Positions 8,785 through 17,972 of a stretch of 64,000 bases of DNA are shown one piece after another. The position numbers and the translations under genes were made by a program. The stretch is taken from contig NZ_NEXS01000001.1 in the NCBI RefSeq assembly GCF_002810445.1, positions 558,001 to 622,000 of the forward strand, read 5' to 3'. The notes beneath the pieces were generated by a model, which saw nothing but the letters and a program-made list of their open reading frames with translations, searched no databases and was not told the origin of the DNA. Every line of letters starts with the position of its first letter. The stretch's first letter is position 1. The DNA comes from Advenella sp. S44. GTDB lineage: Bacteria > Pseudomonadota > Gammaproteobacteria > Burkholderiales > Burkholderiaceae_B.

Positions 8785-9831
8785 ATGGCCGTTAGCGACT
8801 ATCAACTCATCAGCGCATGGCAGCATGTACTGACCCTGTCCCGACTGGAAAAAGGACAGATTGTTACCATACTGACCAGCGCCAATACACACCCCCAGAC
8901 CTTGTCATGCGCTCTGATCGCTGTGCAATCATTGGGTGCCGTTGTCAACCGGCTGGATCTGCCACCTGTCAATGCCGAGAAGTCCCTGAGTCGCGATCCG
9001 CTGGCCTATTTGGGAACCACAGCGCTGACGGGTAACCCTGCCGCGATCGCCGCGCTCAAGGCGAGCGATCTGGTGCTGGATTTGATGACCTTGCTGTTTT
9101 CGCCGGAACAGATTGATATTCTGGGAAGCGGCACCAAGATACTGTTGGCAGTCGAGCCGCCGGAAGTTCTGGTGCGCTGCCTGCCGACGGCAGAAGATCG
9201 CGAACGTGTGCTGGCGGCTTCTGCGTTAATGGCAAATGCCAGGGAAATGACGGTTGTGTCGGATGCGGGGACCGATCTACGCTGCCCAGTGGGAGAATTT
9301 CCCGCCATCAGTGAATATGGCTTTGTCGATGAGCCCGGCCGCTGGGACCATTGGCCCAGCGGCTTTTCTCTGACCTGGCCCAATGAGGGAGGCGCCAACG
9401 GCACGATCGTCATTGACACAGGAGACATTCTGTTACCGCAAAAATCCTATGTGTCCGCCCCAATTGTGCTTACAGTAGAAAATGGCTATGCCGTAAAAAT
9501 TGAGGGCGGGATTGACGCCGAGCGACTTGCCGAATATATGGAAACGTTCAATGATCCCGAGGGATATGCCATTTCGCATATCGGTTGGGGATTACAGAAA
9601 CGCGCCTACTGGTCGGTGCTTGAGCTGTATGACAAGGAACAGACCATAGGAATGGATGCGCGGGCATTTGCAGGCAATTTTCTGTTTTCGCTGGGCCCTA
9701 ATAATGAAGCGGGCGGTTCGCGCACAACCGCGTGCCACATCGATATTCCCTTGCGCAATTGCACAGTGTGCCTGGACGGTAAAGCAGTCGTGACCAAAGG
9801 CAAATTGCAGGAAAACAAACATGGAAGATAA
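8785..9831 (+). CDS. picD: 2,5-dihydroxypyridine 5,6-dioxygenase PicD (NicX-like)
   Basis: The 348-residue non-haem iron ring-cleavage dioxygenase converts 2,5-dihydroxypyridine and oxygen to N-formylmaleamate. With the ATG at 8785 (ribosome-binding site AAAGGAGA just upstream), the expected iron ligands fall at His265 (AISHIGWG), His318 and Asp320 (ACHIDIPL), the same numbering I recall for NicX (His265, His318, Asp320). The fold is related to leucyl aminopeptidase M29, which automated annotation often reports instead. The gene ends 11 bases inside picF, so the two are translationally coupled. Confidence 0.9.
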   Translation: MAVSDYQLISAWQHVLTLSRLEKGQIVTILTSANTHPQTLSCALIAVQSLGAVVNRLDLPPVNAEKSLSRDPLAYLGTTALTGNPAAIAALKASDLVLDLMTLLFSPEQIDILGSGTKILLAVEPPEVLVRCLPTAEDRERVLAASALMANAREMTVVSDAGTDLRCPVGEFPAISEYGFVDEPGRWDHWPSGFSLTWPNEGGANGTIVIDTGDILLPQKSYVSAPIVLTVENGYAVKIEGGIDAERLAEYMETFNDPEGYAISHIGWGLQKRAYWSVLELYDKEQTIGMDARAFAGNFLFSLGPNNEAGGSRTTACHIDIPLRNCTVCLDGKAVVTKGKLQENKHGR

Positions 9832-10456
9832 CAACGATACGACGATCTACGAGACCCAGGGTTTCGGCGCGGACATTCAATTGAAAGCGCCCTTCGGGCT
9901 GTTGATCGTGGATCTGGTCAATGGCTTTGCCGATCCTGCCGTGTTTGGTGGCGGCAATATCGGGCAAGCTATTGACAAGACGGTGCCATTGCTGGCTGCG
10001 GCACGTCATGCCGGATGGCCAATTGCGCATACGCGCATTGTCTATGCCGAGGATGGTTCCGATCACAATGTATTTAGTGCCAAGATTCCTTCCATGCTGA
10101 CACTGACAGAGCAGGCTCACGCCAGCCAGATTGTTTCCGAGTTGACGCCCCGGGAGGGAGAACTTGTAGTTCGCAAGAATGTGGCATCCGCCTTTTTTGG
10201 TACATCCCTGGCGGCGTGGCTGACACATCGCGGTGTGCATACGTTACTGGTCGCAGGCGCGGTCACCAGCGGATGCATCCGAGCCAGTGTGGTCGATGCC
10301 AGCCAGCTGGGCTTTGTTCCTCTGGTTATCGAGGACTGTGTGGGCGATCGCGCGCAGGGTCCTCACCAGGCCAATCTGTTCGATATGCAGCAAAAGTATG
10401 CGGCGGTCATGAAAAGAGACGAGGCGCTGGCTAAGTTGGGTATTGAAGTGCCTTAA
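9821..10456 (+). CDS. picF: Maleamate amidohydrolase PicF (isochorismatase family, NicF-like)
   Basis: The 211-residue cysteine hydrolase of the isochorismatase-like superfamily shows the catalytic triad as Asp31 (LLIVDLVNGF), Lys119 (VVRKNVASAF) and Cys152 (GAVTSGCIRAS), with the usual cis-peptide region before the Cys. It hydrolyses maleamate to maleate and ammonia, the step that frees the ring nitrogen. It is last in the picC-E-D-F run and overlaps picD by 11 bases. A strong terminator follows about 50 bases after its stop. Confidence 0.9.
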   Translation: MEDNNDTTIYETQGFGADIQLKAPFGLLIVDLVNGFADPAVFGGGNIGQAIDKTVPLLAAARHAGWPIAHTRIVYAEDGSDHNVFSAKIPSMLTLTEQAHASQIVSELTPREGELVVRKNVASAFFGTSLAAWLTHRGVHTLLVAGAVTSGCIRASVVDASQLGFVPLVIEDCVGDRAQGPHQANLFDMQQKYAAVMKRDEALAKLGIEVP

Positions 10457-10503
10457 CGGGCGCGGGCCAGTATGCAAGCGATTGCTCTTCAATATTTGGA
10501 AGT

Positions 10504-10540
10504 AAAAAAAGAGCACGATATGATCGTGCTCTTTTTCTTT
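10504..10540. terminator. Bidirectional intrinsic terminator between picF and picB4
   Basis: GAGCACGAT and ATCGTGCTC form a 9-bp stem with a three-base loop. Seven A on the left and five T on the right extend the stem and supply a U-tract on both strands. It lies between the convergent picF and picB4 genes. Confidence 0.92.
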
Positions 10541-10562
10541 ATCTGCGTCTGCGACCTAGGCC

Positions 10563-11081
10563 TCAGATCGGGTAGACCAGGCTGTTTGCCAGTATCTCCG
10601 TATCGAAGATGGCATGACGCTCTTTGAGCTTGAGCTGTCCGTCCACACGCACATGAGTATCATGATACGTGCCGGCAAGGTGAACGGTAGACGGGCCCTC
10701 GACCAGCGTCTGCATTAACAGGAAATTGGCTTGGGACTCTATCTCGCCGGCAGCAGTTTCTTCCAGGATACGCAGGTTTGAAACAAGATGCAGGGTAAAG
10801 CGCGGCGCATACATTTGCGTGCGCGAAGTCGCTACGGCACGGTCGTGCATCATGTCGCGGCCTTCTGCGTAGATCAGGCCCACAGGCATGCCCAATTCGG
10901 CGTTCTCGCGCGAGGTGGCGCGATAAAGTCCGTCTTCGGCAAAAAAGTCAGGCCACAGTTCGACCTGGTTCTGATCCAGTACAGCACAATATTCCGCATG
11001 GAAATTTTCTATCTCAGGACGCAGTGCCAATACCCTTTCAATTGAAATATTCTGTGCCCGGTAGGCAAACGTATTTTTCAT
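10563..11081 (-). CDS. picB4: Ring-hydroxylating oxygenase small (beta) subunit, PicB4-like
   Basis: The 172-residue SnoaL/NTF2-fold protein of the aromatic-ring-hydroxylating dioxygenase beta-subunit family shows EIENFHAEYCAVLDQNQVELWPDFFAEDGLYRATSREN, then HDRAVATSRTQMYAPRFTLHLVSNLRI. It is structural and stabilises the alpha-subunit trimer. An ATG at 11081 with AAGGAA upstream is preferred over a TTG two codons earlier. It lies 14 bases after the alpha-subunit gene. With the other picB components it forms the 6-hydroxypicolinate 3-monooxygenase; the B4 label follows the published gene order as I remember it. Confidence 0.85.
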   Translation of the reverse strand: MKNTFAYRAQNISIERVLALRPEIENFHAEYCAVLDQNQVELWPDFFAEDGLYRATSRENAELGMPVGLIYAEGRDMMHDRAVATSRTQMYAPRFTLHLVSNLRILEETAAGEIESQANFLLMQTLVEGPSTVHLAGTYHDTHVRVDGQLKLKERHAIFDTEILANSLVYPI

Positions 11082-11095
11082 TCGCAATTTCCTTC

Positions 11096-12385
11096 TTAGA
11101 TGTCCATGACTTTGCGGTAGTATTCATACATAGAGCGTATGGCAGCTTCGGAGATCAGCGTGTCGGATGTGCCAACCTTATTGGCGTCCAACTTGATGAT
11201 GCTGGTATCTGTGGTTGAACGGCGCACGCCCTCCTGAACAAATTTCATCGCTTCATTGTCTTCCAGTCCGAGAAATCCGGCCGGACCCATAAGATTTCCC
11301 TGGCGCAGCCGATGGCGTACGGTTTCCTCGGAGTCGTCTTCATAGCCGAACATGGTCCATTGCATGATCAGGCTGTTGGGCCCGTTAGGGATAATCTGTC
11401 GTACGCCCAGGGTATTCATTTCGCGCTGTACGATCAGGTTGGGCCAGATCGTCTGCATGGTGACCGACCACGGAGAGTCAAACTCCTTAACATAGTTTAG
11501 GAAGCGTTCGTCTTTAAGCCGCATCGTGTCAACGTAGGAACGCATTTCCTTTTTGTTTTCTTCGCTGACACTGGCATATTTGTCCTCGGACTTGGCCGAG
11601 GCCATGTAGCCATGGCGTCCGTGAACGGTATCGACAAACATTTGTGATTTATTGCCGGCCACCAGCAGTCCAAATACCACCAGGAACGAATGCAGCAGCG
11701 TCGCGTGATAGGGATCCTTCAGGTTTTCGTGATACATCTTCCAGTTGCATGGCAGTTCATTGCGATAGTAGCCCACGATCCGCAAGGGTTTGCCCGGAAA
11801 AATGACATTGAAATCCTCCAGAATCTCCGGCGTCAGGTATTCCTCTATCGGTTCAACCTGGTCGCAGTAGGATGCAAAAATCACGCCATGATGAGTGGTC
11901 ACGTGCAGTTTTTTCAAGCCATGGTCCGCGTTTTTGAAGTCGCGCGGCATGCCCCCTTCCTTGTTTACACCTCGTTTGAACGGAATACCCTGCAAGTCCC
12001 CTTTCAGGCTGTAGGACCACTGATGATAAGGGCACACGAATTCGTTGGTATTGCCCTGGTTTTTTCGACAGAATTCGGCACCGCGGTGGGCGCAGCGATT
12101 TTCAAAGACGTTGATGGAGCCGTCCTCTGCGCGTGATACCACGACTGGCGTTGCGCCAACATAGGAGCGTTTGAAGTCTCCTGATTTGGGAATCTCAGCT
12201 TCCAGGGCAACGAAATTCCACGTCTTGCCATGGAAAATGCGTTCCATTTCGCGATCATAAACGGACTGACTGGTGTAGACCCAATCCGGGATGGTATGTA
12301 GTTTGTCTTCGGGCCAGATGCACTGGTCGGCAGCAGTATTCTTGGTGCCCAGCGTTTGGCCGATGACCGTTTGCGACTGAAACAT
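11096..12385 (-). CDS. picB3: Rieske oxygenase large (alpha) subunit of 6-hydroxypicolinate monooxygenase, PicB3-like
   Basis: The 429-residue catalytic subunit has a Rieske [2Fe-2S] domain with Cys98, His100, Cys118 and His121 (NRCAHRG and CPYHQWSY). The mononuclear iron site shows His227 and His232 in KDPYHATLLHSF, with the bridging Asp224, and probably an Asp near residue 370 (GLEDNEAMKFVQEG). It should insert oxygen at C3 of 6-hydroxypicolinate. The function is taken from its place between beta-subunit, reductase and ferredoxin genes inside the pic cluster; the fold alone would fit benzoate- or anthranilate-type dioxygenases. Confidence 0.87.
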   Translation of the reverse strand: MFQSQTVIGQTLGTKNTAADQCIWPEDKLHTIPDWVYTSQSVYDREMERIFHGKTWNFVALEAEIPKSGDFKRSYVGATPVVVSRAEDGSINVFENRCAHRGAEFCRKNQGNTNEFVCPYHQWSYSLKGDLQGIPFKRGVNKEGGMPRDFKNADHGLKKLHVTTHHGVIFASYCDQVEPIEEYLTPEILEDFNVIFPGKPLRIVGYYRNELPCNWKMYHENLKDPYHATLLHSFLVVFGLLVAGNKSQMFVDTVHGRHGYMASAKSEDKYASVSEENKKEMRSYVDTMRLKDERFLNYVKEFDSPWSVTMQTIWPNLIVQREMNTLGVRQIIPNGPNSLIMQWTMFGYEDDSEETVRHRLRQGNLMGPAGFLGLEDNEAMKFVQEGVRRSTTDTSIIKLDANKVGTSDTLISEAAIRSMYEYYRKVMDI

Positions 12386-12420
12386 AATTTTTCTCCTGAA
12401 ATGATCCGGCGGCTCGTCAC

Positions 12421-13707
12421 TTACACGACGGCTGCGGCGGTCGCCTTTTTAACGAATTGCTTGATGGGGATATCGGTGTTGCTGAAGGTCGCAGGTTCAA
12501 TGGCGACTTTCTTTTCCAGAAGGCTGCGGATAGCACGCAACTGACCGGCGGCGTTCACAGCCAGCGCGTAATGAGGTACGTTGTCCTTGAGGCCGAGCAG
12601 CACAAACTGCGGGTTTGCGGCATGCGGATCAATTTCGCCGCGTGCCACAAACTGCAGGCCGGCGACAGACGCGCCCAGCATCTGGATATTGCAGGACAGT
12701 TGATCCGTCCAGAACCACGGAAAGGCGGCTGCTTTTGGCGTGATACCCAATATGGCTTCTGCCGCGATTCGAGCCTGCTCATTGGCGTTCTGCCAGGACT
12801 CCATGCGCACTCGTTCGCCGGTTTGCCGATCAACCTGCGTAGCACAGTCTCCTGCCGCAAATACGTTTGAAATATTGGTACGGCCATGGCTGTCCACCTC
12901 AATACCTCTGGTTTGAGGACAAACCGTCACGCCGGAGCGGGCGGCGATCTCCGAATTGGGATTCATGCCAATGGCAACGATCAGATGATCTACGGCAAGT
13001 TGGTGACCATTGTCCAGTTCAAGTTTTAGCGTGCCGGACTCCGGACACATCTGGCTGGCTGCCACTTTTGTTCCAAGATGAAGCGTGATGCCGGTCAGGC
13101 GGGCGCGTTCCTGCAGCCATTGCGAAAAAAGAACAGGAGCATTGCGCGTCAGAAGCGCGGTCGCCGCTTCTATGACATCGACGGTAGCGCCCAGTTCGCA
13201 TGCGGTCGAGGCAAGCTCCATGCCCAGAAAGCCCCCGCCCAGGATGGCCAAACGTGTCTCGGGCCGTAATGAGTGTCTGAGCCGCAGTGCATCATCGGCA
13301 GTACGGATATAGTGCACGCAGGGGCTGCCATAGGGGTAGGCCGCCAGTTGTCGCGCCTGACCGCCGGTGGCAAATAGACAATAATCGTAGGAAATCTGTT
13401 GCCCATCTTCAAGCATGGCAACGCTTTGCTCAGCCTCGATCCGGGTTACCGATTTGCCCAGGATGAGCTCTATCTTCGCTGTGTCGTAGAAATCCCGGGA
13501 ATGAATACAGATGCTTGGCACATCAGCGACAGGATCGGCAAGCATAGCCTTGGACAGCGGTGGGCGCTCGTAAGCCGGATAAGATTCCTGGCCGACCACT
13601 TTTATGGAACCAGCAAACCCCTGACTGCGCAAATGCTGTACTGCCATGGCTGCGGCCTGTCCGTTGCCGATAATCAATATGGTCTGGTTACTGTTTTGTT
13701 CAGGCAT
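12421..13707 (-). CDS. picB2: Ferredoxin reductase component of the oxygenase, PicB2-like
   Basis: The 428-residue FAD/NAD(P)H oxidoreductase has an N-terminal FAD-binding GxGxxA motif (IIGNGQAAAMAVQHL, residues 12-26) and a second dinucleotide motif, LAILGGGFLGMELAS, near residue 155 for NAD(P)H. A third conserved block, NVFAAGDCA, belongs to the FAD site. It matches BphA4/rubredoxin-reductase-type reductases that feed electrons to a Rieske ferredoxin. It starts 64 bases after the ferredoxin gene and stops 36 bases before the alpha-subunit gene, all co-directional. Confidence 0.88.
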   Translation of the reverse strand: MPEQNSNQTILIIGNGQAAAMAVQHLRSQGFAGSIKVVGQESYPAYERPPLSKAMLADPVADVPSICIHSRDFYDTAKIELILGKSVTRIEAEQSVAMLEDGQQISYDYCLFATGGQARQLAAYPYGSPCVHYIRTADDALRLRHSLRPETRLAILGGGFLGMELASTACELGATVDVIEAATALLTRNAPVLFSQWLQERARLTGITLHLGTKVAASQMCPESGTLKLELDNGHQLAVDHLIVAIGMNPNSEIAARSGVTVCPQTRGIEVDSHGRTNISNVFAAGDCATQVDRQTGERVRMESWQNANEQARIAAEAILGITPKAAAFPWFWTDQLSCNIQMLGASVAGLQFVARGEIDPHAANPQFVLLGLKDNVPHYALAVNAAGQLRAIRSLLEKKVAIEPATFSNTDIPIKQFVKKATAAAVV

Positions 13708-13771
13708 TATTTACCTCTATGGCAGACTGGATATAACGTATGTCCATCAGAATGGGAGGCCTGAAACAGGA

Positions 13772-14080
13772 TCAAGGAAAGGAGACCAGCACCTGCCCCT
13801 CTTCCTGCTTCACCTCATACACTTTGATGTCCACAGTGGCCGGCGCGCTCATCGCCTTGCCGGTTTTCAAACAAAATTGCGCCTGATGCAGCGGACACTC
13901 AATACAGCCGTCTTCCAGAAAACCTTCCGAAAGTAGCGCATATTGGTGCGTACAAATGTTGTCGCTGACATAGAACTGGTCCTCCAGCTTGTGCAGGGCA
14001 AGTTTGTGGCCTTCTATTTCAAAGCCGAGAGATTCTTCATTGTCCAACTCATTTGCCTTGTCGATTTTTACCCAGGCCAT
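13772..14080 (-). CDS. picB1: Rieske ferredoxin component of the oxygenase, PicB1-like
   Basis: The 102-residue soluble Rieske ferredoxin has ligands Cys43-X-His45 (ICTHQ) and Cys62-X2-His65 (CPLHQ). It carries electrons from the reductase to the oxygenase alpha subunit. It is first of the four minus-strand picB genes, and a PicR box lies 84-93 bases upstream of its start. The run of ferredoxin, reductase, alpha and beta is the reverse-strand equivalent of the B4-B3-B2-B1 order described for Alcaligenes faecalis. Confidence 0.88.
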   Translation of the reverse strand: MAWVKIDKANELDNEESLGFEIEGHKLALHKLEDQFYVSDNICTHQYALLSEGFLEDGCIECPLHQAQFCLKTGKAMSAPATVDIKVYEVKQEEGQVLVSFP

Positions 14081-14162
14081 TATTGTTCCTCGCCAAAATG
14101 AATAGAAAAAACTCGTGCGCCCGCCAACGTTTTCCCAGCGTGCGGTGCAGCTGAAATATTGC

Positions 14163-14193
14163 TCAGTATACTGTATTAAATCATACTACAATA
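14163..14193 (-). promoter_or_regulatory. PicR box and likely picB promoter
   Basis: A perfect CAGTATACTG at 14164-14173 (TCAG-TATA-CTGT on the plus strand) contains a TATACT -10 on the minus strand. Possible -35 elements upstream on that strand are TTGTAG (15-base spacer) or TATTGT (17-base spacer). The picB1 start is about 84 bases downstream. The surrounding 350-base divergent region between picB1 and dctP is very AT-rich. Confidence 0.75.
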
Positions 14194-14333
14194 TTTTTCC
14201 GACAACACTAATTTCAGTTGAAATTTTGTTGCTGTGTAAGCCAATTGAATTGAGTTTAAATTTTTCGACAAAAATTTCTCATAAATATCAAGGCATTACA
14301 GAGATGGTTTTTAATTATCAGTATTTACCCTGC

Positions 14334-14366
14334 TTGATCCACAAAAAAATAATCAGCATACTTGCA
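14334..14366 (+). promoter_or_regulatory. Predicted dctP-picA promoter with a degenerate PicR box
   Basis: A -35 TTGATC (14334-14339), an exact 17-base spacer and a -10 CATACT (14357-14362) are present. The -10 is embedded in TCAG-CATA-CTTG, which fits TCAG-N4-CTNN and matches eight of ten positions of the perfect palindromes. The geometry is the same as at picC. It lies about 70 bases before the dctP start. Confidence 0.65.
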
Positions 14367-14431
14367 TAAATATTGCAGGCGGTTGGTAATTGAATATTCC
14401 ATTGACAGTCATTTCGTTCCAGGGGAAAAAA

Positions 14432-15523
14432 ATGAAAAGACGCAGTTTCCTGATTAAATCTGCCGGCGCTGGTCTGGCATCAGTTGCCGCCGCGCCAGCA
14501 GTGGCTCAGACGGCCCAGAAAGTCAAATGGCGCATGTCGGCGGGATGGCCCAAGAACCTGGATGCCATTTATGGTTCGGCGGAAAACATGTGCAAGCGTA
14601 TCGGTCAATTGACCGAAGGAAAATTTCAGATCGACGTGTTTCAGACGGGTGAAATTGTGCCATATTCCCAGAACATGGACGCGGTCTCCAACGGAACAGT
14701 GCAATGCAATCATGTGCTCAGTACCGCTTTCATCGGGAAAAATCCGGCGCTGGCTTTTGATACAGGCCTGTCGTTCGGCATGAATGCGCGCCAGCACTAT
14801 TCCTGGCTGCACTATGGCGGCGGCATGGATCTTTTGCGTGAAATGTATGCCAAGTCCAATATTGTGAATTTTGCCTGTGGCAATGTTGGTGTGCAGATGG
14901 GCGGCTGGTTTCGCAAAGAAATAAAATCAATGGCCGATCTCAAGGGCCTGAAAATGCGTATCGGCGGCATCGGTGGCATGGTGCTGCTTAGGATGGGCGC
15001 TATTGCACAGCAGATTGCGCCCGGCGATATTTATGCATCGCTGGAAAAGGGTACTATCGACGCTGCAGAATGGATTGGCCCCTATGACGACGAAAAACTG
15101 GGTCTGAACAAGGTAGCGCCGTATTACTATACGCCAGGCTGGTTCGAGGGTAGTGCCGCCCTGACCAGTATGGTCAACAAGGCAGCGTGGGAAAAACTGC
15201 CCGATACATTTAAGATCGCATTTGAGACGGCCAGCAATGAGCAGTATATGGCCTGCCTGACGCATTATGATGCGCTTAATCCAAAAGCACTACGTGAACT
15301 CATCGCTCAGGGCGCCAAGCTTAGTCTGTTTCCCAAGGATGTGATGGACGCGGCCTACCAGGCCTCGCAGGAGCTCTGGGATGAACTGGCCGGCAAGAAT
15401 GCTGATTTTGCCAAGATCTATCCGCACTGGAAGGCATATCAGAAAGATCAGGCTGCCTGGTTCCGCGTTGCTGAAAGCCCTCTTGATAACTTTACATTCA
15501 GGCAATTGAACAAGGACCAGTAA
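14432..15523 (+). CDS. TRAP transporter substrate-binding protein (DctP, mannitol/chloroaromatic type)
   Basis: The 363-residue periplasmic protein begins MKRRSFLIKSAGAGLA with a Tat-like or long Sec signal cleaved near AVAQ (residue 26). The body shows the FcbT1-like TRAP pattern: WRMSAGWPKNLDAIYGSAENMCKRI near the mature N-terminus and the DLKGLKMRIGG segment with the ligand-binding Arg. The ATG at 14432 is preferred, with AGGGG upstream, over an in-frame ATG at 14390. It is 31 bases before picA1 and so probably co-transcribed with the hydroxylase. It is the natural partner of dctQM at 4418-6764; together they make a PicR-controlled uptake system. Confidence 0.85.
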   Translation: MKRRSFLIKSAGAGLASVAAAPAVAQTAQKVKWRMSAGWPKNLDAIYGSAENMCKRIGQLTEGKFQIDVFQTGEIVPYSQNMDAVSNGTVQCNHVLSTAFIGKNPALAFDTGLSFGMNARQHYSWLHYGGGMDLLREMYAKSNIVNFACGNVGVQMGGWFRKEIKSMADLKGLKMRIGGIGGMVLLRMGAIAQQIAPGDIYASLEKGTIDAAEWIGPYDDEKLGLNKVAPYYYTPGWFEGSAALTSMVNKAAWEKLPDTFKIAFETASNEQYMACLTHYDALNPKALRELIAQGAKLSLFPKDVMDAAYQASQELWDELAGKNADFAKIYPHWKAYQKDQAAWFRVAESPLDNFTFRQLNKDQ

Positions 15524-15554
15524 GAGTATTGCTGGGCAAGGATTAGGCAAGACT

Positions 15555-17972
15555 ATGAACGACAGCGAAAAGACCTCGGCGACGGTGAAACCACAGGGCG
15601 TAGGAGCGCGACTCCGACGCAAGGAAGACGACCGTCACTTGCAGGGCAAAGGCAACTTTATCGGTAATATGCAAATGCCAGGCTTGCAAGAAGTCGCTTT
15701 TCTGCGTAGCCCTATGGCGCACGCCAGATTGCGGGGTATCACGGTTGACGCCCAGGCGCAGGAAAATGTGATATTGCGAGATGCCATGGATTGCGCTGAC
15801 ATCTTCGCGCCGTCCACACTGCCCGGGTATCAGAATTCCAGCGCGCCGCCTTTGGCCAGCGGCAAGGTGCGCCTGGTAGGTGAGGCCGTTGCCATGGCAT
15901 TCGGGCCTACTCGCGCAGAAGCTGAAGATTTCACGGAAATGGTAGAAGTCGATTACGAAGAACTTCCCGTTTATGCCAATATGCATGAGGCACGTCAGGC
16001 GCAGGACAACTTTGTGCATGACAGCTGGAAGAACAACGTATTTGTACAACTGAGCAGTGACGTGAAGTTTGAACAATATGCGGCCAAGGCGCAGCGTACC
16101 GTCAGTCACCGTGTGAGTTTGTCACGTCAATGCATGCTGCCTATGGAAGGCAAGGCGGTACTGGCGTACTGGGATCATCAGGCCGATCAACTGGTCGTGT
16201 ATTGTGGAAGTCAGATCCCTCACATGCATCGCACGGGCTTTGCCCAATTCCTGAATCTGGATCAGTCACGTATCCGGGTTATTTCTCCCGATGTGGGTGG
16301 CGCTTTTGGCTACAAGTGCGTGCTCCATCCGGAAGAGCTTTGCGTGGCCTGGCTGGCCAAAACCTATAAAAAACCCTTCCGGTACATGGAAGACCGGCGC
16401 GAGCATCTGATCGTGGGGGCTAATACCCGTGAGCACGAGTATACGCTCACAGGTCATATCGATAACACAGGCCGTCTTCTGGCGCTGGATGCCGAAATTA
16501 CGGTCGACGCAGGTGCGTACTCGGTTTGGCCCTTTACTGTAGGACTGGAAGTGGGCCAGGCCCTGGGCAATTTGCCTGGGCCTTATCGCATACAGGGCTA
16601 TCGTTGCACCACAACCGGTGTGGCTACCAACAAGCCCGGCTTTATGCCTTATCGTGGGGTTGCTCGTACTGGTGTGTGCCTGGCGATCGAACAACTCATG
16701 GACGCCATTGCGCGGGAAGTGGGGCGCGAGCCGTGGGAGGTACGCCTGGATAATCTGGTCCGAGCAGCGGATATGCCCTATGTGAACGTCGCTAATAAGC
16801 ACTACGATGGTGGCGATTATCCGGCAGGTTTGCGCCGTGCATTAGAGATGATCAACGTTCAGGATGTGCGAGCGCGGCAGCAGTCCCGCAAGCCAGGCGA
16901 GCCTTTGCTGGGAATCGGGGTGGCGACCTATACCGAACAGTCGGCCCACGGCACTTCTGTGTTTGCAGCGTGGGGAACCGCAGTGATTCCCGGCTTTGAT
17001 CAGGCCATGGCGCGCATCTCTGCCGATGGCAGCCTGGAGCTGAGCGTCGGCGTGCATTCGCACGGGCAGGGTATGGAAACCAGTTTTGCCCAGATAGCAA
17101 ATGAAATTCTGGGAATTGATGTGTCCAGAGTCAACCTGACGCATGGCGACACCGGCCGTACCCCGTTTTCCACCGGGACGTATGCATCGCGCTCTGCGGT
17201 GATGTCTGGCGGTGCCGTGTCCAAGGCCTGTAAGGGCCTGTTACCGCGTCTGTTGCAGATCGGCAGCCATATGCTGGGCGTAACCATGGACGAGGTTGAA
17301 CTGGTCGATGGACAGGTACGCCATGGCCAGCGGCATGTCACGGTCGCTGACATTGCGGATGCGTGGTATATCAATCCCCAGAAGCTACCCGCCGATGTGG
17401 ACCCAAGCGGCCTGGAAATCACTGTTGGCTATAAACCCAAGGTCGATACCGGCAGTTTTACGTACGCATCCTGTGCGGCTGTTATCGCGCTGGACCCGCA
17501 GACCGGCATCGTCAGAATACTGGATTATGCGGTAGTGGAAGATTGCGGCACGATTCTGAATCCACTGATTGTTGAAGGTCAGACGATGGGCGGCACGGCG
17601 CAGGGAATTGGCACAGCATTGTACGAAGAAATGCCTTATGACGACACGGCCCAGCCACTGGCCTCGACGCTGGCCGATTATCTAATGCCTGGCGCGCCGG
17701 AAGTGCCTAATATTCGCATTGAACACACGCAGACACCATCGCCCAATACCGAGTTCGGGGCCAAGGGCATGGGAGAGGGCGGCGCGATCGCACCGCCCGC
17801 CGTTTTGATGTCCGCCATCAATGACGCTTTAAAAGGACAGAACGTGCTGGTCACACGCACACCCATGACGCCCCGGCGCATTCTGCAAGCAATGGCGCAG
17901 GCCGATCTTGCGAATGCCGACCAGGATAGCGGACAGGGGTCAGTCACGGCAAATATCCAGGAGGTCGCATGA
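15555..17972 (+). CDS. picA1: Picolinate dehydrogenase large subunit PicA1 (xanthine dehydrogenase family, molybdopterin)
   Basis: The 805-residue molybdenum hydroxylase large subunit has an N-terminal a/b-hammerhead domain (VGARLRRKEDDRHLQGKGNF), the cofactor-binding motif VGGAFGYKCVLHPEE near residues 250-264, and the catalytic base Glu741 in GAKGMGEGGAIAPPA. The family (CoxL/XdhB-like) hydroxylates heteroaromatic rings with water as oxygen source. Here it should convert picolinate to 6-hydroxypicolinate. Its stop overlaps the FAD-subunit start by 4 bases. The substrate is inferred from the complete downstream pathway around it. Confidence 0.88.
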   Translation: MNDSEKTSATVKPQGVGARLRRKEDDRHLQGKGNFIGNMQMPGLQEVAFLRSPMAHARLRGITVDAQAQENVILRDAMDCADIFAPSTLPGYQNSSAPPLASGKVRLVGEAVAMAFGPTRAEAEDFTEMVEVDYEELPVYANMHEARQAQDNFVHDSWKNNVFVQLSSDVKFEQYAAKAQRTVSHRVSLSRQCMLPMEGKAVLAYWDHQADQLVVYCGSQIPHMHRTGFAQFLNLDQSRIRVISPDVGGAFGYKCVLHPEELCVAWLAKTYKKPFRYMEDRREHLIVGANTREHEYTLTGHIDNTGRLLALDAEITVDAGAYSVWPFTVGLEVGQALGNLPGPYRIQGYRCTTTGVATNKPGFMPYRGVARTGVCLAIEQLMDAIAREVGREPWEVRLDNLVRAADMPYVNVANKHYDGGDYPAGLRRALEMINVQDVRARQQSRKPGEPLLGIGVATYTEQSAHGTSVFAAWGTAVIPGFDQAMARISADGSLELSVGVHSHGQGMETSFAQIANEILGIDVSRVNLTHGDTGRTPFSTGTYASRSAVMSGGAVSKACKGLLPRLLQIGSHMLGVTMDEVELVDGQVRHGQRHVTVADIADAWYINPQKLPADVDPSGLEITVGYKPKVDTGSFTYASCAAVIALDPQTGIVRILDYAVVEDCGTILNPLIVEGQTMGGTAQGIGTALYEEMPYDDTAQPLASTLADYLMPGAPEVPNIRIEHTQTPSPNTEFGAKGMGEGGAIAPPAVLMSAINDALKGQNVLVTRTPMTPRRILQAMAQADLANADQDSGQGSVTANIQEVA

